Of a DNA stretch of 58,575 nucleotides, positions 37,707 to 47,023 are shown piece by piece. Each line of letters starts with the position of its first letter. Positions within the stretch are counted from its first letter, which is position 1. The stretch is taken from contig NZ_JAMWZB010000029.1 in NCBI RefSeq assembly GCF_024305035.1, positions 1-58,575 of the forward strand, written 5' to 3'. The notes below the pieces were generated by a model. It worked only from the letters and a program-made list of their open reading frames with translations, was not told the DNA's origin and ran no database searches. Made by a program: the position numbers and the translations under genes. This DNA comes from Algoriphagus sp. (lineage in GTDB: Bacteria > Bacteroidota > Bacteroidia > Cytophagales > Cyclobacteriaceae).

Positions 37707-38378
37707 ATGCGTTTGAAAAGCTATTTGGGAATATTCTTTGTCATTTTATGGGCAGCTTCCTGTGTCAATCCCCCAGAAGACTACCCTTCAATTCCCGAAA
37801 TCGAATTTGAGTCTTTGGAATTCATTCCCACAGCTGGTTCAGATTCTTTAATTTTCGGGTTTGACTTTAGAGATGCGGAAGGGGATTTGGGCCTTTCTTC
37901 TACCGATATTTTTCCACCCTTTAATCCGTTGGAATACCAGCGAGATCCTGCTGGAAATCTAATCACCTATGCCAACCGACCCTCAAATGCCCCGGACTAC
38001 AATCCCATCGATTGGGAAATTGATCCAATCATCAATAATCAAGTGGTACGGGATACGATTTGGGTGGTTCAAAACCCAAATCAATACAATATTTTTGTGA
38101 AGTTCTTCATCAAACGAAATGGCCAATTTTCTGAATTCAGATGGCAAGACCCTCCTTTTTACACGACTTTCAATGGCCGATTTCCACGGATTTTAACAAC
38201 TGAAGAAGGACAAGCTGTGGAGGGAAATGTGAAATATGCCATGCTTTCCTCCGGATGGGAATCCATATTCAGAACTGACACCATCAGAATCGATGTGCAG
38301 ATTCAAGATCGACAACTCAATAGAAGTAATGAAATTTCTTCCCCAGAAATCACGCTAAGACAAATTACTCGAAACTAA
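37707..38378 (+). CDS. Lipoprotein of unknown function
   Basis: About 223 aa. The signal MRLKSYLGIFFVILWAASC ends in a lipobox-like AASC, so it is membrane anchored. The mature protein is rich in Pro, Asp and aromatic residues with the block GFDFRDAEGDLGLS near residue 55. It has no catalytic motif that I recognise. The open frame reaches back to 37671, but the signal peptide defines ATG 37707. A bidirectional terminator follows. Confidence 0.75.
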   Translation: MRLKSYLGIFFVILWAASCVNPPEDYPSIPEIEFESLEFIPTAGSDSLIFGFDFRDAEGDLGLSSTDIFPPFNPLEYQRDPAGNLITYANRPSNAPDYNPIDWEIDPIINNQVVRDTIWVVQNPNQYNIFVKFFIKRNGQFSEFRWQDPPFYTTFNGRFPRILTTEEGQAVEGNVKYAMLSSGWESIFRTDTIRIDVQIQDRQLNRSNEISSPEITLRQITRN

Positions 38379-38398
38379 AGGGAAAAAATTATAGCTAT

Positions 38399-38435
38399 TA
38401 ATAAAAAGGCAACCTAATCGGTTGCCTTTTTATTA
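38399..38435. terminator. Bidirectional terminator
   Basis: TAATAAAAAGGCAACC and GGTTGCCTTTTTATTA, a perfect 16-bp inverted repeat with a 5-nt loop. It serves the lipoprotein gene and the converging E1 dehydrogenase gene. Confidence 0.92.
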
Positions 38436-40847
38436 GATTTTTGGGAATTTTTTAGGATGAACCTCATGCATCATTTCGTAAGCTTTTTCAATTACATCCT
38501 CCACACTCGGTTTTGAAAAATAATCCCCATCTGATGAGTAGGCAGGACGATGAGGTTTAGCCGGTAACGTTAGGGGCTCAGAGTCCAAATAAGGAAATAT
38601 GTTCTGCCCTTCTATGACTTGCTGCATCATGAAGGCTGAAGCTCCACCGGGAACATCTTCGTCGGCAAAAATCACTCGGTTGGTTTTTTGAATCGACTTA
38701 CCAATAATCCCCTCGATATCGAAAGGCAATAAAGTTTGCACATCAATGACTTCTACCTCGATTCCAATATCACTCAATTCTTGGGCGGCATCAAGAACTA
38801 TCCTACACATGGAACCGTAAGTAACCAAGGTCAAATCTTTGCCTTCTCTCAAAACTTCAGGTTTTCCGACAGGAACAGTATACTCTCCGATATTGGAGGG
38901 GAGTTTCTCTTTCAGACGATAGCCATTTAAGCATTCGATAATCATTGCCGGCTCATCGGACTTCAAAAGTGTATTATACATTCCTGCAGCCTGGGTCATA
39001 TCACGGGGAACGCAAATAATCATTCCTCTCAGTGCTGATAGTATCATTCCCATCGGGGAGCCCGCATGCCAAACACCCTCAAGACGATGACCTCTGGTCC
39101 GTACAATCATTGGTGCTTTTTGTCCTCCCTTTGTTCGGTATTGTAAAGAGGCCAAATCATCGGAAAGCATTTGTAAGCCATAAAGCAAATAATCCAAATA
39201 TTGAATTTCCGCCACAGGTCTCAGGCCACGGAGTGCTGCACCGATTCCCTGTCCGATGATTGTCGCCTCACGGATACCCGTATCGGTAACCCGGATCTCA
39301 CCATGCTTAGCTTGCAATCCTGCAAAAGCCTGATTTACATCGCCTATTTTCCCTACATCTTCCCCAAAGGCAAAGAAGCGCGGATCATTTTCCAATTGGT
39401 AATCAAAGAAAGCCTGAAGTACCTCTCTCCCATCCACATTAGGAGCATTTTCATCAAATTCAGGTTTTACTTCTTTTACGTTCAATGCAGACCATTCGGA
39501 TTCCGAATAAAGATGGCTACTATATCGGTCATGATTGATTTGTTGCTGACGAATCAACCAAGATTTTAATTCCTCCTTTGCTTGGCTTTGATCAAAACGA
39601 AGGTTAAGCAGGGCTTTTCGTACCGTGGAAATTACATCTTTACGAATCGGATTGATGGTTTTAGCCAGCTCTTCGGACATTTGCTCCAAAATGACTCGCC
39701 GACTACTTCCTTGAGCAGCCGCTTTAATCAATGAAACAGCCTCAGAAAGTTCGTTTTTAATCGAACCACTAAACGCCTCCCAAGCAGCTTCCTTTTCTTT
39801 TTTTACCTGTGCTTTGGCTTCTGCCTCAAGTTTATCCAGTTGGTCTGCGGTGGCAATTGCATTTTTAAGAATGTATTCTCTGAATTTCAAATTACAATCC
39901 CAAGCCTTTTCCCAGTCCAATCTTTCGGCAGATTTATATCGTTCGTGTGACCCTGAAGTAGAATGTCCCTGAGGCTGTGTCATTTCCACTACATGAATCA
40001 AAACTGGAACATGTCCTTCTCGAGCAATTTGTCCAGCTCTTGAAAATGCCTCCAACAACCCTTCGTAGTCCCAGCCTTTGACTTTGATGATCTCATAGCC
40101 TTCTTTCCCCTCTGTCCGTTCAAAACCGGCTAAAGCTTCAGAAATATCTCCTTTGGTCGTGTGGTATTTGTTGGGAACTGAAATTCCATACCCATCATCC
40201 CAGATCGCCACTACCATGGGAACTTGTAACACTCCGGCGGCATTGATTGATTCGAAAAAAAGTCCCTCTGAAGTCGAAGCGTTCCCAATCGTGCCCCAGG
40301 CAACCTCGTTTCCATTTACAGAGAAATCTTGGAATGACTTTAAACCTTTATTGTGTCGAAAAACTTTGGAGGCATAGGCCAAACCCAAGAGTTTAGGCAT
40401 TTGTGCAGCTGTTGGTGAAATATCGGCCGCAGAATTATACTTTTTGGTTAGCGATTTCCAACTCCCATCTTCATTCAGTGAACGAGTGGCAAAATGTCCA
40501 TTCATTAAGCGACCTGCACTAGCTGGATCAGCCTCTACGTCAGTGTGTGCATACAGTTGGGCAAAATATTGTTGAACACTCAATTCACCCAAAGCCATCA
40601 TAAACGTTTGATCACGATAATATCCTGATCTAAAGTCCCCAAGTTGAAAAGCTCTAGCCATGGCTAGCTGAGCCAGCTCTTTTCCATCTCCAAAGATTCC
40701 AAATTTGGCTTTTCCCATAAAAACTTCCTTTCGTCCCATCAGCGAAGCCTGTCTGCTGATCATAGCGATTTTGTAGTCCTTAAGAATTTCCTCATTTGAG
40801 GGGATCACACCGATTCGGTTTTTGGATAAAGATTTAATTTTTGCCAT
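38433..40847 (-). CDS. 2-oxoacid dehydrogenase E1, fused alpha and beta subunits
   Basis: 804 aa thiamine-diphosphate enzyme. The alpha part (about 1-390) and beta part (about 455-804; start NVDGREVLQAFFDYQLEND) are fused, as in many Bacteroidota branched-chain or pyruvate-type dehydrogenases. The beta half contains the family strings FGEDVGKIGDVNQAF, TPIGE-like TDTGIREATIIGQG and DEDVPGGASAFMM. The thiamine motif, usually GDG...NN, here reads G-Asn189-A at IGNASTSEGLFF and Asp217-Asp218 at IWDDGYGIS, so the Asp and Asn ligands appear exchanged. Substrate (branched-chain or pyruvate) cannot be settled; E2 and E3 are not in the window. Promoter at 40902-40932. Confidence 0.9.
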   Translation of the reverse strand: MAKIKSLSKNRIGVIPSNEEILKDYKIAMISRQASLMGRKEVFMGKAKFGIFGDGKELAQLAMARAFQLGDFRSGYYRDQTFMMALGELSVQQYFAQLYAHTDVEADPASAGRLMNGHFATRSLNEDGSWKSLTKKYNSAADISPTAAQMPKLLGLAYASKVFRHNKGLKSFQDFSVNGNEVAWGTIGNASTSEGLFFESINAAGVLQVPMVVAIWDDGYGISVPNKYHTTKGDISEALAGFERTEGKEGYEIIKVKGWDYEGLLEAFSRAGQIAREGHVPVLIHVVEMTQPQGHSTSGSHERYKSAERLDWEKAWDCNLKFREYILKNAIATADQLDKLEAEAKAQVKKEKEAAWEAFSGSIKNELSEAVSLIKAAAQGSSRRVILEQMSEELAKTINPIRKDVISTVRKALLNLRFDQSQAKEELKSWLIRQQQINHDRYSSHLYSESEWSALNVKEVKPEFDENAPNVDGREVLQAFFDYQLENDPRFFAFGEDVGKIGDVNQAFAGLQAKHGEIRVTDTGIREATIIGQGIGAALRGLRPVAEIQYLDYLLYGLQMLSDDLASLQYRTKGGQKAPMIVRTRGHRLEGVWHAGSPMGMILSALRGMIICVPRDMTQAAGMYNTLLKSDEPAMIIECLNGYRLKEKLPSNIGEYTVPVGKPEVLREGKDLTLVTYGSMCRIVLDAAQELSDIGIEVEVIDVQTLLPFDIEGIIGKSIQKTNRVIFADEDVPGGASAFMMQQVIEGQNIFPYLDSEPLTLPAKPHRPAYSSDGDYFSKPSVEDVIEKAYEMMHEVHPKKFPKI

Positions 40848-40901
40848 GGATAACTTTTATCTCTGTAGGTAATTTGGGTTCATTGCTCACTTGCGTATTC
40901 C

Positions 40902-40932
40902 CAAAAATAAACAAATCCTTTATCTATACAAA
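40902..40932 (-). promoter_or_regulatory. Canonical promoter for the E1 dehydrogenase
   Basis: On the minus strand: TTTG at 40932-40929, a 19-nt spacer, then TATTTTTG at 40909-40902, exactly TTTG-N19-TAnnTTTG. The start codon follows about 54 nt later. Confidence 0.75.
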
Positions 40933-41238
40933 TCTGAAATTTAAATTTTTTCGAATAAATATTCTGCTCAAGAAGATTTTTTGAGGTATATGAAAAATAT
41001 TATTCTGTCATTGCGAATTTCACATTCGGTTTATTCTATTTTTTACACAACAACTATCTATGGATTAATGTTGATTTAGCAAAAAAAAATTCTCAAAATT
41101 ATCAATGCTTAAAGTTTAAATTTTGAAATTTTCTTTAAATACCAATGAATTTAAAGAAGAAAGTTTTGAAAAAAAATAATTTTCAAAATCATACAAAATT
41201 CTATTCGCTTTTGTTCTTTTCCGAATGGGTTGGCTTAG

Positions 41239-41246
41239 TATCTTTG
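41239..41246 (+). promoter_or_regulatory. -7 element for alanine dehydrogenase
   Basis: TATCTTTG (TAnnTTTG), 31 nt before the ald ATG. The nearest TTTG (41210-41213) is 25 nt upstream, longer than consensus. Confidence 0.55.
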
Positions 41247-41277
41247 CCGTCAAATTATAAATCCAAATAGACAAGTC

Positions 41278-42396
41278 ATGGTAATAGGTGTTCCTAAAGA
41301 AATTAAAAATAACGAAAACAGGGTAGCGCTGACTCCCGCTGGTGCCAAAGAATTGGTAAAAAGAGGCCATACGGTATACATACAGCATACTGCAGGAGAA
41401 GGAAGTGGTTTCAGTGATGAGACTTATGAGGCTGCCGGAGCCCAAATCCTTCCTACAATTGAATCTACTTATGAGATCGCTGAGATGATTATGAAAGTCA
41501 AAGAGCCGATCGAACCTGAGTATAAATTGATCAAAGAAGGGCAGCTTTTGTTCACCTATTTTCATTTTGCCTCCTATGAGCCACTAACCAAGGCTATGGT
41601 GGAAAGCAAATCAGTTTGCCTTGCCTATGAAACGGTGGAAAAAGCCGATAGAAGCCTTCCACTTTTGGTACCGATGTCTGAGGTTGCCGGACGAATGGCT
41701 GTACAAAAAGGGGCCAATTATTTGGAGAAACCACTCAAAGGAAGAGGTATTCTTTTGGGGGGAGTGCCCGGTGTACTCCCTGCCAAAGTATTGATATTGG
41801 GTGGTGGAGTTGTGGGAACTCAAGCTGCGTGGATGGCTGCCGGATTGGGAGCTGATGTGACCATCATGGATGTTTCACTTCAGCGAATGCGCTATTTGGA
41901 CGATGTAATGCCCGCCAATGTGAATACCATGATGTCTAATGAATACAATGTGAGAGAATTGATTAAATCTGCCGACTTAATTATAGGCGCAGTATTGATC
42001 CCAGGAGCAAAAGCACCTCATCTCATTACGCGGGATATGCTAAAAGAAATGAAGCCGGGAACTGTTCTGGTTGACGTGGCTGTGGACCAAGGCGGATGTA
42101 TCGAAACCTGTAAGCCAACTACACATGAAAACCCCACGTTCATCATTGATGAAGTGGTGCACTACTGCGTGGCCAATATGCCTGGGGCGGTTCCTTACAC
42201 CTCAACTTTGGCACTCACCAATGCAACCCTACCCTATGCCATCCAACTTGCCGACAAAGGCTGGAAAAAAGCCGCACAGGAAAATCCGGAATTGGTTCCA
42301 GGACTCAATGTGATCAATGGAGAAATTGTATATAAAGCCGTAGCTGAAGCGTTCCATCTGTCCTACGTACCCGTGGAAAAATATTTGATGGACTAA
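41278..42396 (+). CDS. ald: Alanine dehydrogenase
   Basis: 372 aa, the usual length. Reversibly deaminates L-alanine to pyruvate with NAD. The start VIGVPKEIKNNENRVALTPAG is diagnostic; the substrate-binding Lys is in IMKVKEPI and the catalytic His in LFTYFHFAS. The NAD loop is LILGGGVVGTQAA. It is a single-gene unit with its own -7 element and a strong terminator. Confidence 0.96.
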   Translation: MVIGVPKEIKNNENRVALTPAGAKELVKRGHTVYIQHTAGEGSGFSDETYEAAGAQILPTIESTYEIAEMIMKVKEPIEPEYKLIKEGQLLFTYFHFASYEPLTKAMVESKSVCLAYETVEKADRSLPLLVPMSEVAGRMAVQKGANYLEKPLKGRGILLGGVPGVLPAKVLILGGGVVGTQAAWMAAGLGADVTIMDVSLQRMRYLDDVMPANVNTMMSNEYNVRELIKSADLIIGAVLIPGAKAPHLITRDMLKEMKPGTVLVDVAVDQGGCIETCKPTTHENPTFIIDEVVHYCVANMPGAVPYTSTLALTNATLPYAIQLADKGWKKAAQENPELVPGLNVINGEIVYKAVAEAFHLSYVPVEKYLMD

Positions 42397-42417
42397 GCCA
42401 CCTTACCTATCTAAAAA

Positions 42418-42456
42418 GTGAAAAAGCTGAATTCGCAATGAATTCAGCTTTTTCAC
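42418..42456. terminator. Terminator after ald
   Basis: GTGAAAAAGCTGAATTC and GAATTCAGCTTTTTCAC, a perfect 17-bp inverted repeat with loop GCAAT. It lies between convergent genes. T-rich right arm; probably bidirectional. Confidence 0.85.
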
Positions 42457-42474
42457 CTTTAGGGGTATGCTCAC

Positions 42475-42867
42475 TTATTTCAGGCGTTCCAAAACCCGCA
42501 TCAATTTTTCTCTGACCTCCCCGGCGAGGGATTCGATTTTAGAATTTTTAACAACAGCCATCGCTGCTGCCGGATCCATTACTGCCACTTCATAGGAGTT
42601 ATCCATCAATTGGCGTATCGTTACATTACAAGGAAGTAAGGTCCCGATATGAGGTTCCACTTCCAGGACCTTGTCAGCAAAAACAGGATTACAGGCACCT
42701 AAAATCAAATAAGGAGCATAATCCTTCCCCAGTTTCTTTTTCATCGTAGCCTGAATGTCAATTTCGGTTAAGATTCCAAAACCTTCTATTTTCAAAGCTG
42801 CCTCAACTTCACTTCTGATGGCTTCCATGGAGTTTCTTTCAAGTATTTTTTCCTTAAAGTAGGTCAT
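42475..42867 (-). CDS. DUF302 family protein
   Basis: 130 aa. The DUF302 fold is recognised from TEIDIQATMKKKLGKDYAPYLILGACNP and the following PCNVTIRQ-type strand. DUF302 proteins are small, soluble and of unknown function, with a conserved Cys in the LGAC segment, seen here. ATG at 42867 (TYFKEKILER) is preferred; the open frame to 42915 adds residues that do not fit the family. It stands alone, with yggS diverging about 220 bp away. Confidence 0.85.
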   Translation of the reverse strand: MTYFKEKILERNSMEAIRSEVEAALKIEGFGILTEIDIQATMKKKLGKDYAPYLILGACNPVFADKVLEVEPHIGTLLPCNVTIRQLMDNSYEVAVMDPAAAMAVVKNSKIESLAGEVREKLMRVLERLK

Positions 42868-43089
42868 GATTTTTCCTTTTAATGAACTTAAACTTACAAA
42901 AACTAATGCGCTCAACTGGTGTAAAATGTCACAAAATGAAGTGAAAAAAGCAATGTCATCAGATTTTCCCCATGGATTATAAACCCTTTGGGGTCAATAT
43001 TGCTTCGGTTGGTAGAGAAACGGAAAACGTTTAGGTGATTCTCCCAAGAGAATTTATCTTTACTCACTAAACGCTCAAATCCAAAGAGA

Positions 43090-43764
43090 ATGACAATAGC
43101 AGATAATTTAAAGGATATCAAATCCTCTTTTCACAATCCAACCTGTCTTTTGATAGCCGTGAGCAAAACTAAACCCATTGAGAATCTTTTGGAGGCCTAT
43201 GGGGCCGGAGTTCGGGATTTTGGAGAAAACAAAGTTCAAGAACTCCAAGCAAAGGAGCCTCAGCTGCCAAAGGATATCCGGTGGCATATGATCGGTCATT
43301 TACAGCGAAACAAAGTCAAGTATATCGCCCCTTTTATCTATCTGATTCATAGCGTGGATTCTTTTAAACTTTTGAAGGAAATCAACAAACAAGGGGAGAA
43401 AATTGACCGAAAAATATCAGTACTCTTGCAAATTCACATTGCTGAGGAAGAAAGTAAATTTGGATTTGACATTTCAGAATTAGAAGAAATGTTGGATTCA
43501 GAGGAGTTTAAAAAATTAAGCCATGTCACGGTCAAAGGATTAATGGGAATGGCTACCTTAACAAGCAATCAAGATCAAATTCGCAAGGAATTTAAAAGAC
43601 TTAAAGCTCTTTTTGAAGAAATTAAGAACAAAGAATTACCCGATTTTGTACAACTTACCGAACTTTCGATGGGGATGAGTAGTGACTATCAAGTAGCCCA
43701 AGAAGAAGGCAGCACGATGGTGAGAATCGGCTCTTCTATTTTCGGAGCCAGAAACTACAACTAA
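43090..43764 (+). CDS. YggS-family PLP homeostasis protein
   Basis: 224 aa with a single TIM-barrel-like PLP domain. The PLP lysine is Lys26 in LIAVSKTKPIE, and later blocks FGENKVQEL, WHMIGHLQRNK and LSMGMSSDY are the family signature. It is thought to balance pyridoxal phosphate. A TATCTTTA resembling the -7 element lies at 43055-43062. DUF423 and the peptidase gene follow on the same strand. Confidence 0.93.
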   Translation: MTIADNLKDIKSSFHNPTCLLIAVSKTKPIENLLEAYGAGVRDFGENKVQELQAKEPQLPKDIRWHMIGHLQRNKVKYIAPFIYLIHSVDSFKLLKEINKQGEKIDRKISVLLQIHIAEEESKFGFDISELEEMLDSEEFKKLSHVTVKGLMGMATLTSNQDQIRKEFKRLKALFEEIKNKELPDFVQLTELSMGMSSDYQVAQEEGSTMVRIGSSIFGARNYN

Positions 43765-43792
43765 CCCAACTTCAAACACTTTTCAACTTACC

Positions 43793-44173
43793 ATGAACTC
43801 AAAACAAATCATTCAACTTGCTGCAATTCTCGGCGCATTGGCCGTGGGAATCGGCGCATTTGGCGCCCATGGATTAGAGGATCTTTTGGCAAAAAATGGC
43901 CGAACCGAAACGTTTGAAATTGCGGTCAAATACCATTTTTATCATGCCATTGCTTTGCTTTTGGTGGGCATCCTTTCGACTACCAAAGTAAGCTACCATC
44001 GGGGGTTGTCTTTTTCAGCAATCAATCTCATCATCGGAATTCTTATTTTTTCGGGTTCACTCTACATCCTATCAATTTCCAACATCACCTGGCTAGGCGC
44101 AGTCACCCCTATCGGAGGGATCGCCTTTATTGTGGGTTGGATTGGTATTTTTTGGACAGTAACCAAGCGATAA
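43793..44173 (+). CDS. DUF423 family membrane protein
   Basis: 126 aa with four membrane helices. The first helix block GIGAFGAHGLEDLL and the FHYHFYHAIALL-like segment (KYHFYHAIALLLVG) are typical of DUF423 (YgdD-like). Function unknown. It starts 28 nt after yggS and the next gene begins 5 nt after its stop. Confidence 0.88.
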   Translation: MNSKQIIQLAAILGALAVGIGAFGAHGLEDLLAKNGRTETFEIAVKYHFYHAIALLLVGILSTTKVSYHRGLSFSAINLIIGILIFSGSLYILSISNITWLGAVTPIGGIAFIVGWIGIFWTVTKR

Positions 44174-44178
44174 ACCAA

Positions 44179-45471
44179 ATGAGAAAAAGGATTTTGTTCT
44201 TGTTTTTCCTACAGGTATTCCTTCCTGAAAGCGATGCCCAAATTACGCAAGCAAACTATGAAAAACTAAAATCCGCGCTAAGTGACGAGCGTTTTTTTGG
44301 CGGTCATTTGACTGGATTTATGCTGTATGACTTGGATTCCCAGCGGGTTTTGTATGAAAAAAATTCACATATCAGATTTACTCCGGCATCCACAACCAAG
44401 CTTTTCACCCTTTTTTCCAGTTTGGTGATTCTCAACGACAGCACCCAAACTCTACGATACATTCAATCAGGTGATACGCTGAAAATTTGGGGCTCAGGTG
44501 ACCCAAGCTGGAACTACCAAGACTTTTTTCAACCCGATTTCAAAAGCTTTTTTAGCCGGGCAAAAGTGATTCAATTCTCTGACTCAAATTTAAAATCCGC
44601 TCCTTTTGGGAGTGGCTGGCAATGGGATGATTATTCCTATTATTTTTCGGCAGAACGGTCTTCCTTGCCGATTTATGGAAATCTGATTAAAGTAAAACAA
44701 TTCAGCAGCCCCCCTATAGTAACTCCTGCATTCTTCCAAGATGCCATATTTACGACTAGCTCTGAAATCAAAGATTTGGAGCGGGATTTCCATTCCAATC
44801 GATTTTACTACAATCCAAAAACCTATCGTGGAAGGGAAGACTTCATTCCTTTTATCACTTCTCCGGAGTTGTTTGTCCAGTTGGCTTCAATTGAAACAGG
44901 GAAACCTTGGATTTACAAATCAGACCCACTTCCTGAAATTCATCAAACCTGGCGGGCTGCCCCCCTATTTCCTATTCTCGAAGAAATGATGCTCGAAAGT
45001 GATAATTTCTTAGCTGAACAATTAATGTACATGGTTTCAGATCGAATATTTGCTGAGATCGACATCGAAAGGGCCATCGAATTTATTTTAAAAACCTATC
45101 TGTATGATTTGCCTGACGAACCGATTTGGATAGATGGAAGCGGTCTGAGTCGATATAATTTATTTACTCCAAGAACAATGGTGGCGCTTTTTGAAAAAAT
45201 TTACCGGGTCCTTCCTGATGATCAGCTTAAAAAGCTCCTTCCAACGGGAGGAGTTTCAGGTACAATCAAAACAAACTATCAAGCTAAAGAGCCTTATATC
45301 TTTGCTAAAACTGGAACAATGAGTAATAATCATAGCTTGGTTGGTTTAATAAAAACAAAAAAAGACAAAACGTATTGTTTTGCCTTTATGAACTCCAATT
45401 ATCCCCAGAAAGCTTCCGTAATCCGCCAGGAAATGGAGAAAGTTCTTTTGCTGATTAGGGATAATTTGTAA
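44179..45471 (+). CDS. D-alanyl-D-alanine carboxypeptidase/endopeptidase, PBP4 (S13) family
   Basis: About 430 aa, exported (signal MRKRILFLFFLQVFLPESDAQ). Removes terminal D-Ala or cuts cross-links of peptidoglycan in the periplasm. The three active-site motifs are visible: Ser71-x-x-Lys74 in PASTTKLF, S-D-N in LESDNFLAEQ, and K-T-G in FAKTGTM. The open frame extends upstream into DUF423 coding sequence; ATG 44179, 5 nt after the DUF423 stop, gives the signal peptide. The 3' end overlaps the converging amylase gene by 17 bp. Confidence 0.9.
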   Translation: MRKRILFLFFLQVFLPESDAQITQANYEKLKSALSDERFFGGHLTGFMLYDLDSQRVLYEKNSHIRFTPASTTKLFTLFSSLVILNDSTQTLRYIQSGDTLKIWGSGDPSWNYQDFFQPDFKSFFSRAKVIQFSDSNLKSAPFGSGWQWDDYSYYFSAERSSLPIYGNLIKVKQFSSPPIVTPAFFQDAIFTTSSEIKDLERDFHSNRFYYNPKTYRGREDFIPFITSPELFVQLASIETGKPWIYKSDPLPEIHQTWRAAPLFPILEEMMLESDNFLAEQLMYMVSDRIFAEIDIERAIEFILKTYLYDLPDEPIWIDGSGLSRYNLFTPRTMVALFEKIYRVLPDDQLKKLLPTGGVSGTIKTNYQAKEPYIFAKTGTMSNNHSLVGLIKTKKDKTYCFAFMNSNYPQKASVIRQEMEKVLLLIRDNL

Positions 45472-47023
45472 TTGCGTTTCGTTCCAACACCACCGAGGAT
45501 TGAGCTCCTAATACCATTTCTGTTCCCTTGATGTCCAATTCCCCAAATTCAAATAATGACTGATTGTAATTTTCCGGAATCGAAATACTCACCTCTTCTT
45601 TTCCGAGATTGTGGATTGCAAATACCGATTGAGTTTCATGATGGCGAAAATAAGCCATTACCGAAGTTGGATAAGATGTTTGAGGTAGTTCCAAAGACCC
45701 GATCGCCAATGCTGGATTGGTTTTACGCAAAGCGATTAACCTTTTGTAATGATTAAAAAAACTATGGGAATCTTCTCGCTGGAATGCTAAAGGAACCACT
45801 TCTCCCTCCACAGAGTATTTGGGTTCAATCCAGGTTGCTCTGCCAATATCCTGTTTTTTCGTGTCCCAAAGAAATGGTTCTCGAATATGCTCATCAGGTT
45901 TGATACCTTTCATTCCAATTTCCTCTCCGTAATAAATATAAGGCGCCCCAGGCAGTGACATCATTACAGCGATGGCTTGCTTTTGCTTTGTAGGATCTGA
46001 CCCCAATTCATTGAGTAATCTAGGCTGATCATGATTGGAGGAGATCGTCGCATCGATGAACTCAGAAGTAATATTCTGATAAAAATCGATGATTTCCTTT
46101 TGCTTTTCGGGAAGGATCATTCCATTTTCTGTATGAAAGGCTTCCAGCAAAGTATAATGAAAATCAAAATTAAAAAGTGCTGGCAAGCCAGGTAAGTATG
46201 GCGCTACCACTTCTTTTTTATCGTATACCTCACCTACCAAATACACATCGGGTTTTATTTTTTCCATTTCTGCACGAAATTCTTTCCAAAACTCGTGATT
46301 GTCCAAGGGTCTGTCATCTGGAAAAATATGCTTGGCCGCATCCAATCTAAAACCATCAACCCCTACTTCTTCCAACCAAAATCGTCCAATTTCATAAATT
46401 TCTTCCCTAACTTTTGGATTGTCAAAATTCAAATCCGGCATTCCTCCCCAGAAAAATCCATAGTAATAATCTTCTCCTTCTCCCGGATCATGCCATTGCT
46501 GAATATTATCAGAATCAAGGGTAATTACCTTTTTATTCAAATAATCGGCAATGGTATCTTTTTGCGCCCAGACATAGTAATCCCGATAGGGATTCGTTCT
46601 CCCTGATTTCGCTTCCAAAAACCATGGATGCTGGTTGGAGGTATGATTGATGATCATATCGATCACAATTTTGATATCCCGCTGATGTGCTTCGGTCAAG
46701 AGATTTTTAAACTCATCCATTGTACCGTAATCCGGGTGCACGGCCTTGTAGTCGGTCACATCATACTTGTGGTAGGTAGGCGAAGGCATAATGGGCATAA
46801 ACCAAATCGCATCTGCGCCCAATTCTTTCACATAGTCAAGTTTTTGAATAACTCCATTAAAATCTCCTATTCCGTCTCCGTTTGAATCGTAAAATGACTG
46901 AACAAATATCTCATACGTCACACCAGCTTTGGGCCAATAGTTTACCTGCTGGACCTCATTTTTTTCTTGGCAGGAAACCAAGCCATAAGCAGTCAAAACT
47001 GTGAGAATCAAGGATTTTTTCAT
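45455..47023 (-). CDS. GH13 alpha-amylase/alpha-glucosidase-type lipoprotein
   Basis: 522 aa. The signal ends LVSC (lipidated Cys18), so it acts at the membrane on maltodextrins. GH13 regions are complete: region I IDMIINHTSNQHPWF, nucleophile Asp228 (GFRLDAAKHI), acid/base Glu265 (YLVGEVYDK) and third acid Asp332 (SSNHDQPR). The layout resembles oligo-1,6-glucosidase/SusG-type enzymes; exact specificity is not readable. The start codon abuts a tandem array of the 89-bp repeat, and the preceding unit's small ORF ends TGA overlapping this ATG. Part of the alpha-glucan locus. Confidence 0.92.
   Translation of the reverse strand: MKKSLILTVLTAYGLVSCQEKNEVQQVNYWPKAGVTYEIFVQSFYDSNGDGIGDFNGVIQKLDYVKELGADAIWFMPIMPSPTYHKYDVTDYKAVHPDYGTMDEFKNLLTEAHQRDIKIVIDMIINHTSNQHPWFLEAKSGRTNPYRDYYVWAQKDTIADYLNKKVITLDSDNIQQWHDPGEGEDYYYGFFWGGMPDLNFDNPKVREEIYEIGRFWLEEVGVDGFRLDAAKHIFPDDRPLDNHEFWKEFRAEMEKIKPDVYLVGEVYDKKEVVAPYLPGLPALFNFDFHYTLLEAFHTENGMILPEKQKEIIDFYQNITSEFIDATISSNHDQPRLLNELGSDPTKQKQAIAVMMSLPGAPYIYYGEEIGMKGIKPDEHIREPFLWDTKKQDIGRATWIEPKYSVEGEVVPLAFQREDSHSFFNHYKRLIALRKTNPALAIGSLELPQTSYPTSVMAYFRHHETQSVFAIHNLGKEEVSISIPENYNQSLFEFGELDIKGTEMVLGAQSSVVLERNAITNYP

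Larger units (their letters stand above)
40848..41277. other. 430-bp divergent promoter region
   Basis: Very AT-rich, no ORF. It contains a canonical promoter on the minus strand for the E1 gene and a -7 element for alanine dehydrogenase on the plus strand. Between them (about 40935-41205) I see nothing assignable. Confidence 0.6.

Noticed and set aside
41116..41565. 149-aa minus-strand ORF over the ald start
   Set aside because: It overlaps the certain ald gene and its promoter and has low-complexity, AT-driven composition.
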